Part shown: piece after piece, positions 1 through 7,278 of the stretch
How positions within the stretch are numbered: position 1 is the stretch's first letter
How the letters are laid out: every line of letters starts with the position of its first letter
Source: an uncultured Muribaculum sp.
Lineage (GTDB): Bacteria > Bacteroidota > Bacteroidia > Bacteroidales > Muribaculaceae
NCBI GenBank assembly: GCA_947573015.1
Contig: CANPDS010000007.1
Span: 1-21,800 of the forward strand
Direction of reading: 5' to 3'
Length of the DNA stretch: 21,800 bases
Notes under the pieces: generated by a model
What the model saw: only the letters and a program-made list of their open reading frames with translations
The model's database searches: none
Told to the model about the DNA's origin: nothing
Position numbers and translations under genes: made by a program

Positions 1-676
1 AGCTCTGTTGCAGTTTCGAGTTGCCGCTTACACCGAGGGCGCATATGTCAAGTCCGGTGGCGCGCTGAAGTTGTTGGGGATAGGCCATTCCGGAACGGTT
101 CGCACCTGTGCCATGTGTGAAGCTCGACCCCCACACTACAATCTTATGCCTGAATGGATTGGGCGCTGATGTCAGTGTCGCCGAAGAGTCCACGCCTATA
201 TATACCTCGTCGATGATGCTGCGCAACGGGAGATATAGCAGGCACTCTTTCTCTCCGGGCGCCATATTCGATACCAGGGCCACGGGGTCGCCTTTGGAAG
301 ATGGTACGCCAGACCCGGCGTACATCCATTGTCCGTCGTGCTTTATATAGAGATCGCATCCGGCGAGGGCCACGTCATTGGTGTTGTAGCCTGTGGTGCG
401 TCGTTTGTAGTCAAGATTTACCAGGATGCGGTCGCTGTCGGTGTTGAACAGAAGGGCAAGTCCTGCCGAGGTGAGATTGAGAAATGCGCGTTGGTGGTCG
501 GTGAATCCGGTGTAGCGCATCGAGTCGACACGGGCATATCTGTCGGGGGTAGGCATGAGTTTGCCTATGAGGGTCAGATCTTTTCCGGGAATATACTTGG
601 TTGCCTCTGCGGCGTAGGCCCGGCATGATATTGCGAGTATGGCCACAGTTGTCAACAATAGCGATTTTAGTTTCAT
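1..676 (-). CDS. GxDLY-domain SGNH hydrolase (secreted esterase), 3' end cut by window edge
   Basis: The first 225 codons are present and the catalytic Asp/His region lies outside the window. The start is the ATG at 676-674, followed by a signal peptide (MKLKSLLLTTVAILA... then AYA/AE as a likely cleavage site). Residues 106-110 read GCDLY, the signature of the GxDLY N-terminal domain found in Bacteroidetes esterases. The SGNH fold then begins with VVWGSSFTHGTGA (about 180-192), where S185 would be the nucleophile of block I, and GVSGNS (about 215-220) gives the block II glycine. Members are exported carbohydrate or acyl esterases, often near glycan-use genes. It has its own promoter and is separated from ilvC by a terminator, so it is not part of the ilv operon. 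Family call is strong; substrate is unknown. Confidence 0.85.
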   Translation of the reverse strand, partial: MKLKSLLLTTVAILAISCRAYAAEATKYIPGKDLTLIGKLMPTPDRYARVDSMRYTGFTDHQRAFLNLTSAGLALLFNTDSDRILVNLDYKRRTTGYNTNDVALAGCDLYIKHDGQWMYAGSGVPSSKGDPVALVSNMAPGEKECLLYLPLRSIIDEVYIGVDSSATLTSAPNPFRHKIVVWGSSFTHGTGANRSGMAYPQQLQRATGLDICALGVSGNSKLQQS

Positions 677-718
677 TTTGGGTTGGGTGGTGATAGATTG
701 GTTGTTGATGATTTTGTG

Positions 719-750
719 CAAATATAACAAGTTATGGGTTTATTGTGCAA
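719..750 (-). promoter_or_regulatory. Predicted Bacteroidetes promoter of the SGNH hydrolase gene
   Basis: On the minus strand TATATTTG (726-719) matches the Bacteroidetes -7 element TAnnTTTG. A TTG at 750-748 stands 21 bases upstream, the usual spacing for the -33 element. The predicted start of transcription near 713 gives a leader of roughly 35-40 bases before the ATG at 676. Confidence 0.6.
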
Positions 751-873
751 TTATATTACGTGATAATTCTTATGATATACTTATTCCTTGCTGCGATTTT
801 TTGTGAGTGATGTATGTCGTTTTGTTAGTACGCCCCCTCCGGGAACCGAGAGCAAAAACACTGCGCGACCGAC

Positions 874-912
874 ATAAAAAGATGAGGCTGCACCAGGATT
901 TGGCACAGCCTC
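874..912 (-). terminator. Rho-independent terminator of the ilv operon
   Basis: Read on the minus strand, GAGGCTG (912-906) pairs perfectly with CAGCCTC (890-884). The stem can be extended inward by TGCCA against TGGTG with two wobble pairs, leaving a small loop. It is followed by ATCTTTTTAT (883-874). It lies about 30 bases after the ilvC stop and is the only good terminator downstream of the operon. Confidence 0.75.
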
Positions 913-941
913 GATGGTTTAGTATGTGGCGTGGAGGTCTA

Positions 942-1985
942 TCAGTCGTTCTCAGGACGCAGGCGGCGCACTGTTACTGCTGTCTGCCACATTTCCGACT
1001 CGCGGAGTGCCTTTAGCTCGGCCTCAAGCTTCACACGGTAGTCGGGCTTTGAGTTTGAATCGATTGATATCTGCGCTTCGTTGCCGCACTTCACGCTGGC
1101 ATAGAGCTTCTCTACTACAGGCTTGATTGCATCGTGGAACGGACCCATCCAGTCGAGGGCGCCACGTTGTGCGGTAGTCGAGCAGTTGGCATACATCCAG
1201 TCCATGCCCTTGGCTGCGAAGAGGGGCATGAGCGACTGGGTAAGTTCCTCTACGGTCTCGTTGAATGCCTCGGAGGGGGTGTGGCCGTTTTCGCGGAGCA
1301 CTTCGTACTGTGCGAGCAGAAGGCCCTGTATGGCACCCATCAGCGAACCGCGTTCGCCGGTAAGGTCGGATGTGGCCTCGCGCTGGAATGTGGTCTCGAA
1401 CAGGTAGCCCGAGCCTATGCCTATGCCCAGAGCGATGGTGCGTTCAAGAGCTCGTCCGCTGGCATCCTGATATACTGCATATGAAGAGTTGAGACCTCGG
1501 CCTTCGAGGAACATTGTGCGTAGCGATGTTCCTGAACCCTTGGGCGCTACCATGATCACGTCGATATCTTTTGGAGGAACCACGCCGGTGCGGTCGTTCC
1601 AAGTGATGGCGAACCCGTGTGAGAAGTACAGCGCCTTGCCGGGAGTGAGATACTGCTTGATTATGGGCCATACCGACATTACCGCAGCATCAGAAAGCAG
1701 GCACATCACTATGGTGGCACGCTCGGCAGCCTCCTCGATAGAGAAAAGAGTTTCGCCTGGCTTCCAGCCGTCGGCCACAGCCTTGTCGTAGGTCTTGCCC
1801 TGACGCTGGCCTACGATCACGTTGAAGCCATTGTCGCGGAGATTCATGCTCTGGCCTGGACCCTGTACGCCATAGCCAAGTACGGCGATAGTCTCATCTT
1901 TCAGTACTTCGCGGGCTTTTTCCAATGGGAATTCCTCGCGGATGATGACGTTTTCTTCAACGCCTCCAAAATTCATTTTTGCCAT
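942..1985 (-). CDS. ilvC: Ketol-acid reductoisomerase (class I)
   Basis: Second common enzyme of valine and isoleucine synthesis: Mg2+-dependent isomerisation and NAD(P)H reduction of acetolactate or acetohydroxybutyrate. At 347 residues it is the length of the short class I enzymes. The Rossmann loop is GYGVQG (G37, G39, G42), followed by SHGFAI (H123). The all-helical domain carries the metal ligands in TSDLTGERG (D207, E211) and ETVEELTQ (E243, E247), and CSTTAQRG holds the substrate-binding Ser269. The ATG at 1985 is preceded by an AT-rich stretch without a clear Shine-Dalgarno sequence, as usual in this phylum. It is the last gene of the operon, 43 bases after the thioesterase, with a terminator behind it. 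Cofactor preference was not deduced. Confidence 0.97.
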   Translation of the reverse strand: MAKMNFGGVEENVIIREEFPLEKAREVLKDETIAVLGYGVQGPGQSMNLRDNGFNVIVGQRQGKTYDKAVADGWKPGETLFSIEEAAERATIVMCLLSDAAVMSVWPIIKQYLTPGKALYFSHGFAITWNDRTGVVPPKDIDVIMVAPKGSGTSLRTMFLEGRGLNSSYAVYQDASGRALERTIALGIGIGSGYLFETTFQREATSDLTGERGSLMGAIQGLLLAQYEVLRENGHTPSEAFNETVEELTQSLMPLFAAKGMDWMYANCSTTAQRGALDWMGPFHDAIKPVVEKLYASVKCGNEAQISIDSNSKPDYRVKLEAELKALRESEMWQTAVTVRRLRPEND

Positions 1986-2028
1986 AATAGTATATTGGGT
2001 TTATAAATAGATATTCCTATAGTGTTAC

Positions 2029-2805
2029 TTACTTTACAGGGATGTATGGATCGCTTTGCCACCGGATCGCCGCACGCATGCATGGGCCGTCGGGGCCCGT
2101 GATCTGCTGGGTGGAGCACATGTGGTCTCCGGCATCGACGCTTGTCATCACCTCTACCTGCTGTGGATACACCGCTTCGTGGAGGAATGCCATGTCGAGC
2201 CTCCCTATTGAATGTTGGTCGTGCCATTCCAGCGGCCATTGGTCGACAAGCAACTCAAGGTAGCGCACGGTGTTGACGTGGCGGTTGAAGTCGAGGTCGG
2301 TGTAGCGGAACGTGTAAGCGGTGCGAAGCAGGTTGTCGCCCATCGGCTCTTTAAGCTTTGGAGCAGGAGAGATGGGACAGGGGCGGTCTGACACTACATC
2401 GCCGAGACGGTGCAGATCGGGAATCTCCCCGGCCACACGGCGCTCTATGTCGATGGCCATCCATATGGTGCGTGCATAGCCGAGCACTTCGCCTGAAAGG
2501 GTTGCAGTTATCTCCATGTCGCGCTGCGAGAACAGGCGGTTGCATCCCTCTACCCATGTGCGGATAGTATATTCCTCGCCCACTTTGGGCCAGCGCTTCA
2601 TTTCCAGCGATACTCTCGACAGCACCCACGCCAGACCATCCTTCACCAGACGGGCATACCCTATGCCCAGTTCGTTGGCATGCAGGGTGGCTATCTCGAT
2701 CAGGCGGTTGACCATGAGAGTGGCAGGCATGCGCTGCTCCGGTCCGCATTCCGGCGCTGTGAGCCAGTAGTCGGCACAATATTCTTTTGTAGGAGTGTCG
2801 CTCAT
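2029..2805 (-). CDS. Acyl-ACP thioesterase (FatA/FatB family)
   Basis: Cytoplasmic double-hotdog enzyme of 258 residues that hydrolyses acyl-ACP to free fatty acid. The N-terminal hotdog covers about 5-135 (MPATLMVNRLIEIATLHA helix, EVLGYARTIWMAID strands). The second, about 155-258, carries DLDFNRHVN, matching the D-x-N-x-H active-site motif of plant FAT enzymes (D172, N174, H176), and E210 in LHEAVY fits the fourth catalytic residue. Its ATG overlaps the ilvN stop as ATGA (2805-2802), so it is translationally coupled to acetolactate synthase. A thioesterase between ilvN and ilvC is, as I recall, an arrangement shared with Bacteroides. A link to branched-chain keto-acid-derived fatty acids is inference; the acyl specificity cannot be read here. 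Confidence 0.9.
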   Translation of the reverse strand: MSDTPTKEYCADYWLTAPECGPEQRMPATLMVNRLIEIATLHANELGIGYARLVKDGLAWVLSRVSLEMKRWPKVGEEYTIRTWVEGCNRLFSQRDMEITATLSGEVLGYARTIWMAIDIERRVAGEIPDLHRLGDVVSDRPCPISPAPKLKEPMGDNLLRTAYTFRYTDLDFNRHVNTVRYLELLVDQWPLEWHDQHSIGRLDMAFLHEAVYPQQVEVMTSVDAGDHMCSTQQITGPDGPCMRAAIRWQSDPYIPVK

Positions 2806-3365
2806 GACCCGGTGGCTGCGCTATCAGTGGTTGATTTGCGTATCTCCTGCTCTTTTAGGAACATGGAGAATACTTCTTGTGCCGATTTGGTGACAACAAC
2901 TCGTCCGGAACGTACAAACTGGCGTATGTCATATTTCTGCAGTTCATGGAAGAGAGCCTGTGTCTCCTCTGGGTGTCCGGTTTTCTCTATCACCACGTAT
3001 TGGCGCGTGATCTCCAGAATGCGTGCGCTGTGACGGCGTATCACATCCTCCACGCATGTGTCGTCGAGAAGCTGTAGGGTAGGCACCTTGTAAAGAGCTA
3101 CTTCCTGATACACGATTTCGTCATCAGTATAAAGAAATGCCCTGAGCACGTCGATACGTTTTTCTATCTGCTTTACCACGCGCTCCATCATCGGACGGTT
3201 GCTGAAGCATGTGATAGTGAACTTATGTATCCCCTCGATCGAAGAAGGGCTTACCGAAAGGCTCTCGATATTGAGCCCGCGGCGGTAGAATATTACAGAG
3301 ATCTGGTTGAGCAGTCCGGCCTGATTCTCGGTAAAGACTGTAACGGTGAAAAGCTGCTGTTCCAT
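2802..3365 (-). CDS. ilvN: Acetolactate synthase small (regulatory) subunit
   Basis: Regulatory partner of IlvB, 187 residues. An N-terminal ACT domain (about 5-80) has the conserved pattern FTENQAGLLNQ then RRGLNIESL. N14, G17 and N32 line up with the valine-binding residues of E. coli IlvH, so valine feedback is probably retained. The C-terminal domain (about 85-170) is the usual ALS small-subunit dimerisation domain. The start ATG shares one base with the ilvB stop (TAATG, 3367-3363) and the stop overlaps the thioesterase start, so three genes are tightly coupled. The last ~15 residues are a non-conserved Ser/Thr/Ala-rich tail. Confidence 0.95.
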   Translation of the reverse strand: MEQQLFTVTVFTENQAGLLNQISVIFYRRGLNIESLSVSPSSIEGIHKFTITCFSNRPMMERVVKQIEKRIDVLRAFLYTDDEIVYQEVALYKVPTLQLLDDTCVEDVIRRHSARILEITRQYVVIEKTGHPEETQALFHELQKYDIRQFVRSGRVVVTKSAQEVFSMFLKEQEIRKSTTDSAATGS

Positions 3366-5080
3366 TATTTGTCGAGAGGATAGGTTTCTGTTGCATTAAG
3401 CATCACATGGTCTACATCGGCTCCTGCCGGTGTCATCGGGAAGATCATGTCGGTCTCATCAATATTGACATTGAGCAAGTAGGCTCCATCGTTGGCAAGC
3501 ATGCGCTCTATAGCAGCGGGGAGTTCCTCGCGAGAGTTCACATTTTCAGCGGCGATACCGTAGGCTTGCGCTATCATCACGAAATCCGGATTGAGCAGCG
3601 GGGTCTGTGAGAATCGGTTGTGGAAGAAGAGCGACTGCCACTGGCGCACATTGCCGAGGAAGTTATTGTTGAGCAATACAATCTTCACGTCGGTATGGTA
3701 CTCCATGATGGTGCCCAGCTCCTGTATGGTCATCTGCAGCCCTCCGTCGCCGGTGTAGAATACTACCGTGCGTCCGGGGGCACCCATCTTTGCCCCTATT
3801 GCGGCAGGAAGCCCGAAGCCCATTGTGCCCAGACCGCCAGAGGTGACGATAGAGCGTGGCTCGGTGAAGCGTGAATATCGCGCTGAGAACATCTGGTTCT
3901 GTCCTACATCTGTCACTACAATAGCCTTGTGGGCTGTGGCCTTGCTGATATTGTTCACCACTTCGCCCATGGTCAGTGGGCCATTCTTGCGGTGCACTTC
4001 CTTAATCACTACCTCTTCGTACTCCACACGTGCCGGTTCATCGAACGACTTCAGCCATTCCTCATGGCGGCGTTGGTCGATAAGTGGCAGCAGGGCCTGC
4101 AGGGCGGCTTTGGCATCACCGTGGATGGTGGCGTCGGTGGCGATATTCTTGTCGAATTCAGAGGCATCGATGTCGATATGAACTATCTTGGCCTGCGGAG
4201 CATAGGTTGCCACATTTCCTGTAATGCGGTCGTCGAAACGCATGCCCACGGCAATGATCAGGTCGGCACGGTTGGTATTGATGTTCGGGCCGATATTGCC
4301 ATGCATGCCGAGCATGCCTTTGTACAGAGGATGGTCCGACGGCATCGTCGATAGTCCCAGCAAGGTGGCTGCTACCGGTATCTGCGCCTTTTCGGCAAGC
4401 GCGGCAAGCTCTTTCTCCGCTCCGGAGATCATCACACCATGCCCTGAGAGTATCATGGGGCGCTCCGCAGCATTGATCAGGGCTGCCACACGCTCCACAT
4501 CGCTTAGGCGGATCTCAGGATAGGGGGTGTATGACCGGATGTAGTCACATTTTTTATACGCAAACTCTGTCAGACCCACCTGAGCATCTTTGGTAATGTC
4601 GAGCACTACCGGTCCGGGACGTCCTGTCGAGGCGATGTAGAAGGCACGGGCCACAGCCCATGCCACATCTTCGGCACGCCTGATCTGGTAGCTCCATTTG
4701 GTGATAGGCTGCGTTATACCTACCACATCGGTCTCCTGAAAGGCATCGAATCCGAGAAACGGTGTGGCCACCTGTCCGGTGATCACCACCATCGGAGTGC
4801 TGTCCATCAGAGCGTCGCTCAATCCAGTCACGACATTCGTGGCCGCAGGTCCTGATGTCACTATCACAACTCCTGTGCGTCCGCTAACACGGGCATAGCC
4901 CTGTGCGGCATGTGTGGCACCCTGTTCGTGACGTACAAGCACGTGCTTCAGCTGATCCTGATAGTCGTACAGACGGTCATATACCGGCATGATCGATCCC
5001 CCGGGATACCCGAATACGAGATCGACCCCTTCGGCAATCAGAGATCGCATCAATGCGTCGCCACCTGATATTTTTTCCAT
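3365..5080 (-). CDS. ilvB: Acetolactate synthase large (catalytic) subunit
   Basis: ThDP/FAD/Mg2+ enzyme making acetolactate or acetohydroxybutyrate from pyruvate, the first step of the valine and isoleucine routes. The length of 571 residues is typical. The N-terminal pyrimidine-binding domain contains RHEQGATHAAQGYAR with the essential Glu at 52. A central FAD-type domain spans about 190-330 (LSGHGVMISGAEKEL onward). The C-terminal ThDP domain has GDGG at 444-447 and NNN at 471-473, the metal-diphosphate motif. It follows ilvD after a 58-base gap that contains a hairpin, and overlaps ilvN by one base. No truncation or missing catalytic residue was seen. Confidence 0.97.
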   Translation of the reverse strand: MEKISGGDALMRSLIAEGVDLVFGYPGGSIMPVYDRLYDYQDQLKHVLVRHEQGATHAAQGYARVSGRTGVVIVTSGPAATNVVTGLSDALMDSTPMVVITGQVATPFLGFDAFQETDVVGITQPITKWSYQIRRAEDVAWAVARAFYIASTGRPGPVVLDITKDAQVGLTEFAYKKCDYIRSYTPYPEIRLSDVERVAALINAAERPMILSGHGVMISGAEKELAALAEKAQIPVAATLLGLSTMPSDHPLYKGMLGMHGNIGPNINTNRADLIIAVGMRFDDRITGNVATYAPQAKIVHIDIDASEFDKNIATDATIHGDAKAALQALLPLIDQRRHEEWLKSFDEPARVEYEEVVIKEVHRKNGPLTMGEVVNNISKATAHKAIVVTDVGQNQMFSARYSRFTEPRSIVTSGGLGTMGFGLPAAIGAKMGAPGRTVVFYTGDGGLQMTIQELGTIMEYHTDVKIVLLNNNFLGNVRQWQSLFFHNRFSQTPLLNPDFVMIAQAYGIAAENVNSREELPAAIERMLANDGAYLLNVNIDETDMIFPMTPAGADVDHVMLNATETYPLDK

Positions 5081-5104
5081 AAGCGTACTGTTTTACAATT
5101 ATTG

Positions 5105-5131
5105 GCCATACCCGCTGATTCAGGGTATGGC
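5105..5131 (-). other. Intercistronic hairpin between ilvD and ilvB
   Basis: GCCATACCC (5105-5113) and GGGTATGGC (5123-5131) form a perfect 9-bp stem with a 9-base loop, filling half of the 58-base ilvD-ilvB gap. On the minus strand it is followed by CAATAATTG rather than a run of T, so it is not a good terminator. An RNA processing or stability element is a plausible role (inference). Confidence 0.55.
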
Positions 5132-5138
5132 GGAGAGA

Positions 5139-6968
5139 TTATATATCGCCACGCACACCGCCTTTATCGGCCGATGTCACCATCGCGGCATAGGCACGTA
5201 GCGCTTTGCTTACATATCGGTCGCGACCGGCGGGAGTGAAAGCTTCTTTTCCGCGGGCCTCCTCGGCGCTGCGGCGAAGGGCGAGTTCTTCGTCAGACAC
5301 ACGCACGGCGATGGTGCGGGCCGGTATGTCGATATCGATTATGTCGCCATCACGTACCAGTCCGATGTTGCCACCGGCTGCGGCCTCGGGCGATATGTGT
5401 CCGATTGACAGGCCTGATGTGCCTCCGGAGAAACGTCCGTCGGTGATGAGCGCGCACTCCTTGCCGAGATGCTTCGACTTGATGTAGCTCGTGGGGTAGA
5501 GCATCTCCTGCATGCCGGGCCCACCTTTTGGCCCTTCATGGGTTATGACAACCACATCGCCGCTTACAACCTTGTCGCGCAGAATGGCATCGACGGCCTC
5601 CTCCTGCGAGCGGTACACCTTGGCCGGGCCGCTGAAGCGGAATATGCTTTCATCCACACCGGCCGTCTTTACAACGCATCCGTCGAGTGCAATGTTGCCA
5701 TGTAGCACGGCAAGACCGCCATCTTTTACGTAAGCGTGGTCGAAATCGCGGATGCACCCCTCGGCGCGGTCAGTGTCGAGCGATGCGTAGGTGGCGCTTT
5801 GCGATCCCATCACAAGATTGCGCCCTCCGCCGGGAGCGCTGTGCCATAAAGCATCGGCCTCGGCCGTATAGGCAGTCCCTTCGGGTGAATACTTCTCGAT
5901 AGCCTCTGCGAGGGTCATGCCGTCGACACGTTTTACCTCCGTATGGAGTAAGCCATGCATGGCGAGTTGCTTCATGATCGACAGAATGCCTCCTGCACGA
6001 TTCACATCCTGGATATGATAGTGGGAGTTAGGGGCCACTTTGCATAGCACGGGCGTTACACGTGAAAGGCGGTCGATGTCGTCGATAGTGAAGTTGGCTC
6101 CGGCCTCGTTGGCGATCGCCAGAAGATGCAGCACGGTATTGGTAGAGCCACCCATGGCTATATCGAGCGACATTGCGTTGAGCATAGCCTCGCGTGTGGC
6201 TATATTGCGTGGCAGCACTGAGTCGTCGCCATGGTTATAATAAGCCTCGGCGTTCTTGACAATCTGACGTGCGGCACGACGGAATAGCTCACGGCGGTTG
6301 GCATGGGTGGCAAGCACTGTGCCATTGCCAGGGAGGGCCAGGCCGATAGCTTCGTTGAGTGAGTTCATGGAATTGGCCGTGAACATCCCTGAGCATGAGC
6401 CGCAGGTGGGACAGCCTTTCTGCTCCAGCAGCCGTACGGTGTCGTCGTTGACGGTCGCATCGGCTGAATCGATCATTATGTCGATGAGGTCAAGAGGACG
6501 TCCGTTGAGGTCGCCGGCTTCCATAGGTCCGCCGCTCACGAATATTGCGGGTATATTGAGACGCATTGCTGCCATCAGCATGCCCGGAGTCACTTTATCG
6601 CAGTTGGATATGCACACCATGGCATCGGCTTTGTGGGCATTTACCATATATTCTACCGAATCGGCGATCAGATCGCGTGAGGGCAGGGAGTATAGCATGC
6701 CGTCATGTCCCATGGCGATACCGTCGTCGATGGCTATGGTGTTGAACTCGGCGGCGAAGCATCCGAGCCGTTCAATCTCTTCTTTCACTATCTGACCGGC
6801 ATCGTGTAGATGTGTGTGTCCAGGTACAAACTGGGTGAATGAGTTTACCACGGCTATTACCGGGCGTCCCATTTGCTCCTCCTTCATGCCGTTGGCACGC
6901 CAAAGTGCTCTGGCGCCTGCCATGCGTCGGCCTTGGGTGGTGGCGTCGCTGCGAAGTGGATGTGTCAT
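5139..6968 (-). CDS. ilvD: Dihydroxy-acid dehydratase, [4Fe-4S]-type
   Basis: Dehydrates dihydroxyisovalerate and dihydroxymethylvalerate to the keto acids that precede valine, leucine and isoleucine. At 609 residues it is close in length and sequence to E. coli IlvD. It has VNSFTQFVPGHTHL (42-54), SNCDKVTPG with C123, and CPTCGSCSG (186-194) with the cluster cysteines. The C-terminal ITDGRFSGGTSGLSIGH block is also intact. The E. coli-like pattern points to the oxygen-labile [4Fe-4S] class rather than the [2Fe-2S] plant type, which suits an anaerobe. It is the first structural gene of the operon, starting 29 bases after the last T of the attenuator terminator. Confidence 0.97.
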   Translation of the reverse strand: MTHPLRSDATTQGRRMAGARALWRANGMKEEQMGRPVIAVVNSFTQFVPGHTHLHDAGQIVKEEIERLGCFAAEFNTIAIDDGIAMGHDGMLYSLPSRDLIADSVEYMVNAHKADAMVCISNCDKVTPGMLMAAMRLNIPAIFVSGGPMEAGDLNGRPLDLIDIMIDSADATVNDDTVRLLEQKGCPTCGSCSGMFTANSMNSLNEAIGLALPGNGTVLATHANRRELFRRAARQIVKNAEAYYNHGDDSVLPRNIATREAMLNAMSLDIAMGGSTNTVLHLLAIANEAGANFTIDDIDRLSRVTPVLCKVAPNSHYHIQDVNRAGGILSIMKQLAMHGLLHTEVKRVDGMTLAEAIEKYSPEGTAYTAEADALWHSAPGGGRNLVMGSQSATYASLDTDRAEGCIRDFDHAYVKDGGLAVLHGNIALDGCVVKTAGVDESIFRFSGPAKVYRSQEEAVDAILRDKVVSGDVVVITHEGPKGGPGMQEMLYPTSYIKSKHLGKECALITDGRFSGGTSGLSIGHISPEAAAGGNIGLVRDGDIIDIDIPARTIAVRVSDEELALRRSAEEARGKEAFTPAGRDRYVSKALRAYAAMVTSADKGGVRGDI

Positions 6969-6997
6969 TGTATCTTATTCGTTTATATAATCTGTGT

Positions 6998-7037
6998 AAA
7001 AAACCGCAAGCCCCTCACGCATCGGGTGGAGGGGCTT
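6998..7037 (-). terminator. Attenuator terminator in the ilv leader
   Basis: On the minus strand AAGCCCCTC (7037-7029) pairs perfectly with GAGGGGCTT (7016-7008), a GC-rich 9-bp stem; an alternative register adds CAC/GTG inside. GCGG and six T follow (7003-6998). It lies between the leader peptide and ilvD and in the same direction, so transcription of the operon must read through it. That position is the mark of an attenuator rather than an end-of-gene terminator. Confidence 0.85.
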
Positions 7038-7084
7038 GACGTTGATATGGATGTCCGCTGACCGCGCGCTCATCGTGCCCCTCC
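7028..7084 (-). promoter_or_regulatory. Candidate antiterminator pairing of the ilv attenuator
   Basis: On the minus strand GGAGGGGC (7084-7077) is exactly complementary to GCCCCTCC (7035-7028), which contains most of the 5' arm of the terminator stem. The two structures cannot coexist. GGAGGGGC falls in codons 27-29 of the leader peptide, next to its stop, so a ribosome finishing the peptide would cover it and free the terminator. One stalled at the upstream Ile/Val/Leu codons would leave it free. A short competing stem, TCCTT/AAGGA, just upstream could act as a protector. The pairings are seen in the sequence; the mechanism is inferred from classical attenuators. Confidence 0.65.
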
Positions 7085-7162
7085 TTGTCGGCTAAGGACG
7101 GAAATCTCGACGCTGCTGACCACGAGGTCAATGCTGATGATACTGATGGCGTTTAGTGTCAT
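7070..7162 (-). CDS. ilvL: ilv operon leader peptide (30 aa)
   Basis: An ATG at 7162 opens a 30-codon ORF ending in TGA at 7072-7070. Twelve of the 30 residues are branched-chain amino acids (5 Ile, 4 Val, 3 Leu), concentrated in AISIISIDLVV (5-15) and VEISVL (18-23). These are the products of the operon. Six serines are interspersed. The ORF begins about 28 bases after the predicted transcription start and its stop lies about 33 bases before the terminator stem. There is no convincing Shine-Dalgarno sequence, as for other genes here. This is the composition and geometry of an attenuator leader peptide that senses charged tRNA-Ile, -Val and -Leu. The symbol ilvL is used by analogy; no similarity to the E. 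coli peptide is claimed. Confidence 0.8.
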   Translation of the reverse strand: MTLNAISIISIDLVVSSVEISVLSRQGGAR

Positions 7163-7196
7163 AGGTCAGTGTTTTAATATTTGCTATTGCATGTCG

Positions 7197-7227
7197 CAAA
7201 ATTATAACATTCTGCCATAAAAAACAA
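7197..7227 (-). promoter_or_regulatory. Predicted promoter of the ilv operon
   Basis: On the minus strand TAATTTTG (7204-7197) matches TAnnTTTG and a TTG lies at 7227-7225, 20 bases upstream, the ideal Bacteroidetes spacing. Transcription would begin near 7190, giving a leader RNA of about 190 bases if stopped at the attenuator. The promoter sits just beyond the stop of the gene at 7279-8637. I see no terminator for that gene in between, so read-through into the leader is possible. Confidence 0.7.
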
Positions 7228-7278
7228 ATATTACACAGAAATTCGCAATCTGTGCAGGATTTTACACGATATCGCAAG

